NCBI GenBank assembly: GCA_903839965.1
Contig: CAIMEK010000926.1
Location: forward strand, 1-13,731
DNA: 13,731 nt
Source: an uncultured Acetobacteraceae bacterium
GTDB taxonomy: Bacteria; Pseudomonadota; Alphaproteobacteria; Acetobacterales; Acetobacteraceae
Direction: 5' to 3'
Part shown: positions 6,450-13,731 of the stretch, piece by piece
How the letters are laid out: every line of letters starts with the position of its first letter
Position numbering within the stretch: the first letter of the stretch is position 1
Notes under the pieces: generated by a model
Told to the model about the DNA's origin: nothing
The model's database searches: none
What the model saw: only the letters and a program-made list of their open reading frames with translations
Translations under genes and position numbers: made by a program

Positions 6450-9400
6450 TCATTCCGCTGCCAGGGCGGAAGGGGTTTGTCCACCATATTCCGCCCCGGC
6501 GGCAGCGGGCGAGACGGCACCATCGGCGACATCGTCATCGAGCAGGGCGCGTGGGCGTTCCCGCGGATCGCCGTAGCCGGAGCCGCCGCCGAGCTGCACC
6601 TCGACGATGCGGTCGGTCGTGGTCAGGGTGACGAGTTCGCCGGTGCCGCAGTCGTGCACCACGTTGCCGGCCGGGTCCTTCACCAGCCCGTGCACGCCCC
6701 CGCCATGGCGCCCGCCGAACAGGCCCTCCGTCGCCACGCCCACGCCCTCGGGATAGACGGAAAACAGGGTCGGCAGCCCGTCCTCGTGCAGCTTGCGCAC
6801 GCTGGTGCGCACGCCGAGCCCGCCGCGCCGGCGCCCGGGGCCGCCGCTGTCGGTGACGAAGGTCTTCTCCAGCACCAGCACCGGCACGCGGGCCTCCATC
6901 AGTTCGATGGAGGTGTTGGCGGCCGAGGTGGGGTAGAGCAGGGCCGACTTGCCGTCGCTGTGCGAGCAGGCGCCCTGGCCGCCGCCCATGAAGAAATGGT
7001 CGGCGTAGATGTGCCCGTCGGCCTCGCGCCCATAGATGCTGATCGCATGCGGCAGCCCGGTGGCGGCCTGCACCTGGTCCGGCGCCGCCTCGGCCAGGGC
7101 GCGGAAAATGTTGGGGGCGATGTACCAGCCGGTGCGCAGCCGCATGTTCACCGAGGCCGGCTTGGTGCAATTCAGGATCGACCCTTCCGGCGCCTTCACC
7201 GTGAATGGCCGGTAGCAGCCCGCATTGCTACGGGTTTGCGGCGACAGGATGCACTTGAGCGGATAGGTCGCGTGCGCCGCGGTGTAGGTGAAGGTGCAAT
7301 TGAGCCCGCCCTGCGGCTGCTGCGGCGGGGCGCCGGCGAAATCCACCTCGATCGTATCGCCGGCGACCGTGATTTTGATGGGATAGCGCAGCTTGTCGCC
7401 CAACGGGTTGTTGTACACCTCGGATTCGTAAACCCCGTCCGGCAGCGCCCGGATGGCCTCGCGCATGGCGTGTTCGGAACGGTCCTGCACGGTGGCGGCG
7501 AGGGCGCGCAGGTCGTGCATGCCGTAGTCGCTCATGAAGGCCAGCAGCCGGTCCGCGCCCAACTGGTTGGCGGCGACGAAGGAATGCACGTCGCCCAGCA
7601 CTTCGGCCGGTTTGCGCACGTTCTCGCCGAGCAGGGTCAGCAGGTCCTCGTTCGGAACGCCGGCCCGGTAGAGCTTCATCGGCGGGATCTGCATCCCCTC
7701 GTCGTAGATCTCCCGCGTCCGCAGCGAATCCCTGGTCCCGCCGATATCGCCGACATGGCCCACGGTGGCGGTCAGCGCGACGACGCGACCGGCCCGGAAC
7801 ACCGGCGTGACCACGGCGATGTCGTACAGATGGCCGGCGCAAAGCCAGGGATCGTTGGTGATCAGCACGTCGCCGGGCTGCAGCGTATGCGTGGGGAATT
7901 TCCGCAGCAGCGCCTTTACGGCGATGGGCACGGTGAAGTTGAACACCGGCATCGCCCGCGGCGAATGGGCCAGGCTCTCGCCGTCGGGGTCGAGCAGGTC
8001 GGTGGCAAAATCCTGCGCCTCGGAGATGATGACCGAGAAGGCGGTCCGCACGATGGTGTGCCACATCTCCTCGACCACCGTTACCAGCCGCGCCCACATG
8101 ATTTCGAGCGAGACCGGATCGGACTCGATCAGCGCACGCGCCTCCGCCAGCGGGGTCGCCGGCGTGATGCGGGCGGCGGCGGGCGGCGTGACGGCGACGC
8201 GAATGCGCAGCGCTCCCGTGCCATCCACCGTCACGTCATCACCAGGCGCGACGATGGTGGTGGCCTCGCGCTCCTCGATGATGGCGGGGCCGGCGATTGC
8301 ATCGCCCGTGCGAAGGGCGTAGCGATCATAGACCGGAGTCGCCACGAAGCCGTCGCCGAAATACGCCTGCCGCGTGCCCTTGCGCGCGGCGCCGCTCGCC
8401 ATCGTGCCGGCCTGCGCCAGTGCCAGGGCCGGAACAGGCCCGCGGCAACGAACGCGCAGCGAAACCAGTTGTATTTCGACACCCTCGTAGACCGACGTGT
8501 AGCGCGCCGCGTAGGCCTGCACGAAAGCCTCCCGGATGCCCGGCATCGCCGCATCGTCGATCGCGCCATCGGGCAGCTCGACGTTGATTTCGTGCAACTG
8601 GCCGACCAGGCGCATGTCGGCCGACCGCTCGGTCGTCACATCGGCCTGCGGAATGCCGGCGGCGGTGATGCGCGCGCTCGTTCCCGCCTCCAGCTCCCGC
8701 AGCACGGCATCGATGCGCGCGGCGGCGCCTGCCTCGTCGAGGCGGAGCGGATGGCTCTGCACCTGCTCGAAGGACAGCGGCGCGGCGAGGAACCCGAGCG
8801 CCGAGGCGGCGCCGGAGGCCGGCGGGATCAACACCTCCTCGACGCCGAGAATGCGCGCCACGCCGGCCGCGTGGGCGGGACCGGCGCCGCCGAAGCCCAC
8901 CATGGCATAGGCGCGCGGATCGCGGCCTTTCTCGACGATGTGGATGCGCGCCGCCGCCGCCATGCTTTCGGTGACGACACGATGGATGCCCCAGGCCGTC
9001 TCGATGGCGGAAAGGCCGATGCCGCCGCCCACCGCGGCCAGCGCCCGCTCGGCGGCGTCGCGGTCGAGCGCCATGCGCCCGCCGAGGAAGAAGCCAGGGT
9101 CGTAATAGCCGAGCAGCAGGTTGGCGTCCGTCACCGTCGGCTGCTCGCCGCCGCGGCCGTAGCAGGCCGGCCCCGGATCGGCCCCGGCCGAGTGCGGCCC
9201 GACCCGCAGCAGGCCAACCTCGTCGACCGCGGCGATCGAGCCGCCGCCGGCGCCGATCTCGATCATGTCGATCACCGGCGCCTTCACCGGAAGCCCGGAA
9301 CCTTTCTTGAAGCGGTGCACGCGGGCGGCTTCCATTTCGGCGGCAACGCCGGCGCGGCCGCCCTCGATCAGGCAGGCCTTGGCCGTGGTGCCGCCCATAT

Positions 9401-10271
9401 CGAAGGAAATCACGTCGTCCTTGCCGGCGAGCTTGCCGAAGTAAGCGGTGGCGAGGCCGCCGCCGGCAGGGCCGGATTCGAGCAGGCGGATCGGGAAGGC
9501 GCGCGCCGTATCGGGCAACACCAGGCCGCCGGCGGAGTGCATCAGATAGAGCGCGCCGGCGAAGCCACGCTGGGCGAGTTCGTCCTGCAGGCGGCGGACG
9601 TAGCGGTCCATCAGCGGCTGCACGAAGGCATTGGCGCAGGTCGTGGCGATGCGCTGGTATTCCCACAACTCGGCCACTACGTCCGAGGAAAGCGACACCG
9701 CGACCCGCGGGAACAGTTCCCGGATCGCCTGACCCGCGGCGCGTTCGTGCGCGGGGTTGCGGTAGGAGTGCAGGAAGCCGATGGCGATCGCTTCAACCCC
9801 GTCGGCCACGAGCTTGCGCGCGGCGTCGCGCACCGAGTCGAGATCGATCGCGGTCACCACCTGCCCGTCGCGATCCATCCGCTCCGTCACTTCCAGGCGG
9901 CGCCGGCGGCGCACCAAGGGCTGCGGGTATTGCAGGAACAGGTCGTAGATGTCGTAGCGTTGCTCGGTGCCCATCTCCAGGATGTCGCGGAACCCGCGGG
10001 TGGTGATCAGCCCGAGTTGCGCGCCCTTGCGTTCGATGAGTGCATTGGTCACCAGCGTGGTGCCATGCACGATCTCGCCGATGTCGGAAAGGTGCAGGCC
10101 GGCGGCGGCGACGATCTCGTCGAGCCCTTCGAGCGCGCCGACCGACGGGTCATCCGGCGTCGTCAGGCATTTGTGCAGCCGGATATCTGCACGCTCGGCA
10201 TCGAGCAAAATGAAATCGGTGAAGGTGCCGCCAATGTCGAAACCGATACGCCAGCGCGGTATTCCGGTCAT
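6450..10271 (-). CDS. Fused hydantoinase/5-oxoprolinase (HyuA-HyuB single chain)
   Basis: 1273 residues, cytoplasmic. ATP-dependent opening of a hydantoin or 5-oxoproline type ring is the family reaction. The HyuA half (about 1-690) is an ASKHA ATPase: GFDIGGTFTDF at 10-20, HGTTLVTNALIERKG, SFDMGGTTAKACLIEGG near 289, and IGAGGGSIA plus GPHSAGADPGPACYGRGG. The HyuB half (about 719-1235) starts SLEIMWARL and has NDPWLCAGHLYDI (about 805-817), VGHVGDIGG near 837, and GYGDPRERP near the C-terminus. The fused layout and length match eukaryotic 5-oxoprolinase, but the TTAKACLI phosphate-loop context is closer to N-methylhydantoinase-type HyuA, so the substrate is left open. The ATG at 10271 has AGGAGG 5 nt upstream. 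It is the first gene of an operon with the OPT transporter. A 40-residue low-complexity tail follows the HyuB core. Confidence 0.93.
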   Translation of the reverse strand: MTGIPRWRIGFDIGGTFTDFILLDAERADIRLHKCLTTPDDPSVGALEGLDEIVAAAGLHLSDIGEIVHGTTLVTNALIERKGAQLGLITTRGFRDILEMGTEQRYDIYDLFLQYPQPLVRRRRRLEVTERMDRDGQVVTAIDLDSVRDAARKLVADGVEAIAIGFLHSYRNPAHERAAGQAIRELFPRVAVSLSSDVVAELWEYQRIATTCANAFVQPLMDRYVRRLQDELAQRGFAGALYLMHSAGGLVLPDTARAFPIRLLESGPAGGGLATAYFGKLAGKDDVISFDMGGTTAKACLIEGGRAGVAAEMEAARVHRFKKGSGLPVKAPVIDMIEIGAGGGSIAAVDEVGLLRVGPHSAGADPGPACYGRGGEQPTVTDANLLLGYYDPGFFLGGRMALDRDAAERALAAVGGGIGLSAIETAWGIHRVVTESMAAAARIHIVEKGRDPRAYAMVGFGGAGPAHAAGVARILGVEEVLIPPASGAASALGFLAAPLSFEQVQSHPLRLDEAGAAARIDAVLRELEAGTSARITAAGIPQADVTTERSADMRLVGQLHEINVELPDGAIDDAAMPGIREAFVQAYAARYTSVYEGVEIQLVSLRVRCRGPVPALALAQAGTMASGAARKGTRQAYFGDGFVATPVYDRYALRTGDAIAGPAIIEEREATTIVAPGDDVTVDGTGALRIRVAVTPPAAARITPATPLAEARALIESDPVSLEIMWARLVTVVEEMWHTIVRTAFSVIISEAQDFATDLLDPDGESLAHSPRAMPVFNFTVPIAVKALLRKFPTHTLQPGDVLITNDPWLCAGHLYDIAVVTPVFRAGRVVALTATVGHVGDIGGTRDSLRTREIYDEGMQIPPMKLYRAGVPNEDLLTLLGENVRKPAEVLGDVHSFVAANQLGADRLLAFMSDYGMHDLRALAATVQDRSEHAMREAIRALPDGVYESEVYNNPLGDKLRYPIKITVAGDTIEVDFAGAPPQQPQGGLNCTFTYTAAHATYPLKCILSPQTRSNAGCYRPFTVKAPEGSILNCTKPASVNMRLRTGWYIAPNIFRALAEAAPDQVQAATGLPHAISIYGREADGHIYADHFFMGGGQGACSHSDGKSALLYPTSAANTSIELMEARVPVLVLEKTFVTDSGGPGRRRGGLGVRTSVRKLHEDGLPTLFSVYPEGVGVATEGLFGGRHGGGVHGLVKDPAGNVVHDCGTGELVTLTTTDRIVEVQLGGGSGYGDPRERPRALLDDDVADGAVSPAAAGAEYGGQTPSALAAE

Positions 10272-10346
10272 GCGGTCCTCCTGCCGCGAGGAAAACCCCA
10301 GGGATGGGCGGCTCGCCGGCACGTGGGCCGAGAATAATCACGCCGG

Positions 10347-10373
10347 GGCCGCCCGTCCACCCGAGGGGCGGCC
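10347..10373. promoter_or_regulatory. Inverted repeat upstream of hyuAB, beside the IS relic
   Basis: GGCCGCCC (10347-10354) and GGGCGGCC (10366-10373) form a perfect 8-bp inverted repeat with an 11-nt centre, 76 nt upstream of the hyuAB start. It could be an operator, a terminator, or leftover from the neighbouring IS relic; the sequence does not decide. No convincing -35/-10 pair for hyuAB was found nearby. Confidence 0.3.
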
Positions 10374-10382
10374 TGCTGGCCT

Positions 10383-11018
10383 CAGTGGGCCGCGCCGCCG
10401 CTGGCTCGCGCGCTCGGCGATGCCCACGAGCAATATATCTGGCGCTTTTCGCGGGCACAGAAGATGGATCTGTCGGGTCGCAAGTCCTGGTGCGCGAGCA
10501 GCGACCCGGAATTCGTCGCCAGGGCGGCGGAGATCGTTGGCTTGCATATGGCCCCGGCGGCTGCGCGATGATCGGCCAGTCGCATGACTACCAGCGGCAT
10601 GGGACGACAACGCTGTTTGCCGCGCTGGACGTCGCCACCGGCAAGCTGACCGGCCGGCACTACAAAAGGCAACGACGCGTCGAGTTCCTCAATTTCATGA
10701 ACAAGGTCGCGGCTGACTACCCGGAGCGGAAAGTCCACGAGATCCTCGACAATCTTTCAACACACAAACCGAAGCGCGACATCTGGCTCGCCCGCCAGCG
10801 AAACGTCCGTTTCCACGACACGCCGACCCATGCCTCGTGGTTCGATCAGATCGGGATCTGGTTCTCGATCGCCAGCGGAAAGTCGCTGAACGGCGCATCC
10901 TTGCAAACAGTCAGTCACCTCAAGGCACATATCGACAGCTTCATCGCTAGCCATAACGACCACGCCTGCCCATTCGTCTGGAGCAAGAGCAAAGACCACC
11001 AGAAACGCGCGGGGCTGG
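10383..11018 (+). pseudogene. IS630-family transposase relic (truncated, deleted, frameshifted)
   Basis: Two frames carry IS630 transposase sequence. In the first (10383-10571) lies ARALGDAHEQYIWRF, then KSWCASSDPEFVARAAEIVGLHMAP, then a stop (10569-10571). In the second, from about 10562, lies AMIGQSHDYQRHGTTTLFAAL, ILDNLSTHKPKRDIWLARQ, TPTHASWFDQIGIWFS and PFVWSKSKDHQK, ending near 11018. Intact relatives have roughly 25 residues between these blocks, including the VDEKP segment with the first catalytic Asp; here that is deleted and the frame shifts at the junction. The second Asp (ILDN) remains. The final catalytic Glu, normally in QIEIWF, is Gly (QIGIWF). The N-terminal helix-turn-helix part is also missing. 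It cannot encode an active transposase. Terminal inverted repeats and a TA duplication were not found. Confidence 0.85.
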
Positions 11019-11076
11019 TGGGGCGGCCGCGCGCCGGGGGCAAGGCAGTGGTATCGACCTGGTCGCTCCCCCGGCC

Positions 11077-11108
11077 GAAACCACTACCTGGCGGGGAATG
11101 GTGGTTTC
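11077..11108 (-). terminator. Weak hairpin downstream of the substrate-binding protein gene
   Basis: GAAACCAC (11077-11084) and GTGGTTTC (11101-11108) pair over 8 bp with a 16-nt loop, about 54 nt past the stop codon of the minus-strand gene. It could be that gene's 3' end or part of the IS remnant border. No T-run. Confidence 0.25.
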
Positions 11109-11161
11109 CGCAGGCCCAAACCCGGTCGATGAGCGATCACGGCAGACTTCACGCACACCGG

Positions 11162-12754
11162 CTAGAGCGGCCGTACGCTCCAGAACGTCGCCGTCCCGTT
11201 CAGCACCCCGGTGATGCGGTTCCGATACGCCGTGGGCTGCTTGTACTGTCCGATGGGATAGAACGGGACCTCCTCGAACGCCACCTGTTGGATCTTCCGA
11301 CAGATCGTCTGCTGCTCGCCAACCGACCCGGCAGCCAGCCACTCCGCCTTCAGCATCGGCAACCGCGGGATCGTCGCCCATCCTGGATACGACGCATTGC
11401 CCTGCAAAGGCTGATGGGCCACCGGATTTAGCCAGTCCATCCCCTGGGGATTGCCGCAGTACGCGCTCCACCCGCCTTCAGACACAGGTCCCTTGCTGTT
11501 GCGCCGCGTCAGCACGTTGCCGAAGCTCATGGCCGTATACTCAACGTCCATTCCAATCTGGCGCAGCATGTCCCCCGCAACATCCCCCAGCGGCTTCTGC
11601 GCGACGCTGTCGGTGGGAACCAGCAGCACCACCTTCTCGCCCTTGTAACCGGCCTGCTCAAGCTCGCGGCGAACTCGTGCCGGGTCGCGTGGAGTGGTCA
11701 GCGCGCCCATCCCCTCGTCATTGGCCATCGGCGTCCCGGGGCAGAAATACCCCATCGGCGTATGCTGGAACGCCGGATCGATGCCCACCACCGCCGTCAT
11801 GAACGCCGCCTGGTCGATCGCCCCCAACAGAGCCCGGCGGATCGCCGGCTTGTCGAACGGCGCCTGCAGGTGGTTGACCTGCATGCTGCAGCAGAACCCC
11901 ATAGGGTCCAGCACCCGGATCGTGATCTCGGGCACACGCCGCAACACCGGCAACAGGTCGTGTGCCGCATTCTCCACCCAATCCACCTCGCCGGCCTGCA
12001 GTGCCGCGGTCGACGTCCCCGCATCCGGCATTGTCGTCCACTCGACCCGGTCGAAATGCACAACCTTCGGGCCCGCGGTCCAATCCGTCACCCCGTCCGG
12101 ACGCGGCCGATACCGCTCGAACCGCTCATAGACATTGCGCGCCCCCTGCAGTCGCTCATCCGCCTTGTACCGATACGGCCCGCTCCCGATCACCTCCGGC
12201 ACCTGTTTGAACGGATCGGTCAGCGCCAGCCGCTCCGGCATCATGAAGCAGGCCGGAACTGCCACTTTGCCCAGTGCGTATGGCAACAGGGGGAAGGGCC
12301 GCTTCAACCGGAACCGGATGGTCCGGTCGTCCGTGGCCGACAATTCATCCGTCGCCTGCATCAGTGCATCGCCGAACGCGTCGCGCTTGGCCCAGCGTTG
12401 GATCGATGCCACGCAGTCCCGCGCCAGGACCGGCGCGCCATCGTGCCACAGCAGTCCCTCCCGGAGCACCAGGTCCCATCTCTTGCCATCATCCTCGATC
12501 CGGTGTCCCTCCAGCATCTGGGGCGAGGCCTCAAGCCTGGTATTCAGCCCATACAGCGTGTCGAACACCATCAGCCCATGGGTTCGCGACACCTGCGCGG
12601 AGGGCGCGAAGATCGGGTCAACGAAAGCCAGGTCGATCACCGGCACAAAGCGCAACGTCGTGGCAGCCGCCGTGCGGCCCACCGACGGCAAGGCCAACGC
12701 ACCGGCCCCCGCCACCACGGCGCGCCGCCCGAGCATCATCACACGTCCAGCCAT
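11162..12754 (-). CDS. ABC transporter substrate-binding protein, family 5 (peptide type)
   Basis: 530 residues, normal for SBP_bac_5 (DppA/OppA/GsiB group). Such proteins bind di- or oligopeptides, glutathione, nickel or opines in the periplasm and hand them to an ABC permease. The N-terminus has Arg-Arg at 10-11 followed by AVVAGAGALALP and a likely cleavage site after Ala31, so export by Tat or Sec is expected. Family features are LREGLLWHDGAPV, VIGSGPYRYK near residue 188, FDKPAIRRALLGAIDQAAF in lobe II, and the C-terminal FWSVRPL. The ATG at 12754 has AAGGAGG 6 nt upstream. Permease and ATPase genes usually follow such a gene, but the IS630 relic lies downstream instead. It is not close enough to the amidohydrolase (345 nt) to assume one operon. 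Ligand unknown. Confidence 0.88.
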   Translation of the reverse strand: MAGRVMMLGRRAVVAGAGALALPSVGRTAAATTLRFVPVIDLAFVDPIFAPSAQVSRTHGLMVFDTLYGLNTRLEASPQMLEGHRIEDDGKRWDLVLREGLLWHDGAPVLARDCVASIQRWAKRDAFGDALMQATDELSATDDRTIRFRLKRPFPLLPYALGKVAVPACFMMPERLALTDPFKQVPEVIGSGPYRYKADERLQGARNVYERFERYRPRPDGVTDWTAGPKVVHFDRVEWTTMPDAGTSTAALQAGEVDWVENAAHDLLPVLRRVPEITIRVLDPMGFCCSMQVNHLQAPFDKPAIRRALLGAIDQAAFMTAVVGIDPAFQHTPMGYFCPGTPMANDEGMGALTTPRDPARVRRELEQAGYKGEKVVLLVPTDSVAQKPLGDVAGDMLRQIGMDVEYTAMSFGNVLTRRNSKGPVSEGGWSAYCGNPQGMDWLNPVAHQPLQGNASYPGWATIPRLPMLKAEWLAAGSVGEQQTICRKIQQVAFEEVPFYPIGQYKQPTAYRNRITGVLNGTATFWSVRPL

Positions 12755-12930
12755 TGCGATCCTCCTTGTGGGGGTTCGATACCCGAGTTCCTCATCGGCA
12801 TCCGTGTCCAGACCGTCTGAGCCATCGCCTGCGCCTCGGCCGTCGCGCCTGCGAACCGGGCACGAACCGGAACGGATCCACCTGCGTTGTGCAACCGCTT
12901 GAGTAAACGGCGTTCCCGCCCCAGTCCTCA

Positions 12931-12990
12931 ACAATCCCGCGGAGCACAGTCAACTCCGTAACAGTCCCCCGGGGCACGGTCAACACCGGA
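12931..12990. repeat. 30-bp tandem direct repeat with internal dyads
   Basis: Units at 12931-12960 and 12961-12990 are identical at 24 of 30 positions. Both share ACA.TCCC, then GCAC, then GTCAAC, then CCG. The right unit contains the near-palindrome GTCCCCCGGGGCAC (12964-12977) and the left one the related TCCCGCGGAGCAC. On the minus strand each unit contains TTGAC. They lie 177-236 nt upstream of the substrate-binding protein start. Candidate paired operator; not a CRISPR, as there are no spacers. Confidence 0.5.
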
Positions 12991-13019
12991 TGGGCATGAG
13001 CCTGGCCCGCCCGGAACCA

Positions 13020-13044
13020 GATGATGACGCCCGTGCGCATCATC
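13020..13044 (-). terminator. Weak hairpin downstream of the amidohydrolase gene
   Basis: GATGATG (13020-13026) pairs with CATCATC (13038-13044), 7 bp around an 11-nt centre, about 56 nt beyond the stop codon on the minus strand. Weak, with no T-run. Confidence 0.2.
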
Positions 13045-13099
13045 GCGGCGGGCGCATTGTCCGCAGCGATGCGCTCTCCCAGCGGCTGCTGCGGCCCTG

Positions 13100-13731
13100 T
13101 CAGACGTCGAGCCAGCGAAGCCCGCCGGGTGGCGGGGGAATGTCGGCGTTGTTGTCCATCATGCGTTGCCAGACGTGTTGGGTAACACACTGCGCTTCCT
13201 GCAGCAGGGCGGGTTCGTCGATGGTGAGTACCTTGCGGTCGCGCATGAGGAACTCGCCATCGGTCATCACCGAGTGGACGATGCCGGGATGGCCGTAATG
13301 GACGATATTCGGCACCAGGCGGATAATCGGGCGCATGCTCGGCACATTGACGTCGATGAAGGTGAGATCAGCCTTCTTGCCAGGCTCTATGGAACCGATC
13401 TCGGCCGCAGCACCGATGGAGCGGGCAGCGTTGCGGGTGATGGCATCGAGAATCTGCTGCGGGTCGGGGTCGACGCCGCCCTCCTTTTCGCGACCACGCC
13501 CGCCACGATGCAGGATCAGGCCAATCTTCAGAGCCTGAAACATATCCTCGGTCATGTTGTCGGTGCCGATCGCGATATTCACCCCCGCGTCCCGGATCAG
13601 GCCGATGCGCGCGATATGCGGCCCGCGACGGGAGGAATTGGCCGGGCAATGGACCATCTGGGTGTCACGCGTGGCGAGCAGCTGGATGTCGCCGGGGGTG
13701 CAGAAGCTCCAGTGCGCGGCGACGAGGTCGG
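13100..13731 (-). CDS. Amidohydrolase/deaminase-family protein, C-terminal part (5' partial)
   Basis: The frame is open from the window's right edge to the TGA at 13100, giving 209 residues; the N-terminal half with the HxH metal motif is outside. The visible part has DLVAAHWSF with a metal-ligand type His, MVHCPANSSRRGPHI, GVNIAIGTDNM with the catalytic Asp, and the C-terminal signature NAARSIGAAAEIGSIEPGKKADLTFIDV. This is the AtzA/TrzN/SsnA/guanine-deaminase branch of metal-dependent amidohydrolases, cytoplasmic enzymes that hydrolyse C-N or C-Cl bonds on purines, triazines or related rings. The position after the His, usually Cys or Thr, is Trp here. An internal ATG at 13657 is not a start because homology continues upstream. 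Substrate unknown. Confidence 0.85.
   Translation of the reverse strand, partial: DLVAAHWSFCTPGDIQLLATRDTQMVHCPANSSRRGPHIARIGLIRDAGVNIAIGTDNMTEDMFQALKIGLILHRGGRGREKEGGVDPDPQQILDAITRNAARSIGAAAEIGSIEPGKKADLTFIDVNVPSMRPIIRLVPNIVHYGHPGIVHSVMTDGEFLMRDRKVLTIDEPALLQEAQCVTQHVWQRMMDNNADIPPPPGGLRWLDV

Larger units (their letters stand above)
12755..13099. other. 345-bp intergenic region upstream of the substrate-binding protein gene
   Basis: It holds the Shine-Dalgarno of the binding-protein gene at its left end, a 30-bp tandem repeat (12931-12990) and a weak hairpin (13020-13044). Frames that are open through it on either strand have no recognisable domain and run over the neighbouring genes, so I call no gene here. 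The promoter for the binding-protein gene must lie within it, but no good -35/-10 pair stands out. Confidence 0.5.

Noticed and set aside
6255..10337. Plus-strand open frame of 1360 codons
   Set aside because: It is antisense to hyuAB and the start of the OPT gene, has a low-complexity His/Arg/Gly-rich translation with no domain, and is explained by GC-rich codon bias of the real minus-strand genes.
10304..11431. Intact plus-strand transposase gene from 10304
   Set aside because: Only the stretch from about 10562 to 11018 resembles IS630; the upstream part is out of frame with the real N-terminal remnant and the downstream part is antisense to the substrate-binding protein gene.
12931..12990. 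CRISPR-like array
   Set aside because: Only two adjacent units with no spacers, and they are imperfect; a tandem operator or simple duplication fits better.
12792..13190. Minus-strand open frame of 132 codons across the intergenic repeat
   Set aside because: It overlaps the amidohydrolase C-terminus in another frame, the repeat makes a 10-residue pseudo-repeat, and no domain is visible.

Overview
This window looks like accessory catabolic DNA from a high-GC proteobacterium, most likely an alphaproteobacterium of the Rhodospirillales/Acetobacterales or Rhizobiales kind. That assignment rests on the strong GC bias at third codon positions, Shine-Dalgarno sequences of the AGGAGG type, and gene families common in those groups (OPT transporter, fused hydantoinase A/B, IS630 relic, FG-GAP repeat protein). 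There is no rRNA, tRNA or core housekeeping gene to fix the taxonomy. Almost everything is on the minus strand.

Left edge (1-660): the C-terminal end of a plus-strand FG-GAP/VCBS-type repeat protein, then two perfect hairpins separating it from the convergent operon. Region 667-3998 (minus) is a tight four-gene operon, transcribed in the order class II ketose-(bis)phosphate aldolase, CbbY-like HAD phosphatase, DhaL, DhaK. The junctions are a GTGA overlap, a 31-nt gap and an ATGA overlap. A candidate sigma70 promoter and a very strong GC hairpin lie just upstream. All catalytic residues of the aldolase and the phosphatase are present. DhaK and DhaL keep the substrate histidine and the metal aspartates but differ from the E. 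coli proteins at two conserved active-site-region positions, and no DhaM is present. I infer a pathway that phosphorylates a ketose (dihydroxyacetone, a tetrulose or similar) and cleaves a phosphorylated ketose to DHAP plus an aldehyde, with the HAD enzyme removing unwanted or intermediate phosphates. The substrate is unknown.

Region 4266-4541 holds a small secreted protein of unknown function. Region 4796-10271 (minus) is a two-gene operon: a single-chain hydantoinase/5-oxoprolinase-type HyuA-HyuB fusion of 1273 residues followed 34 nt later by an OPT-family transporter. Import of a peptide or cyclic amide followed by ATP-dependent ring opening is a reasonable reading.

Region 10383-11018 is a dead IS630-type transposase relic. 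It lies between hyuAB and a family-5 (peptide-type) ABC substrate-binding protein (11162-12754, minus) that has no permease or ATPase gene next to it in the window. A 345-bp intergenic stretch contains a 30-bp tandem repeat with internal dyads, a possible operator. The right edge is the C-terminal part of an amidohydrolase (13100 to beyond 13731, minus). No transcription regulator is visible, so regulation of these modules must be read from the DNA sites or from genes outside the window.
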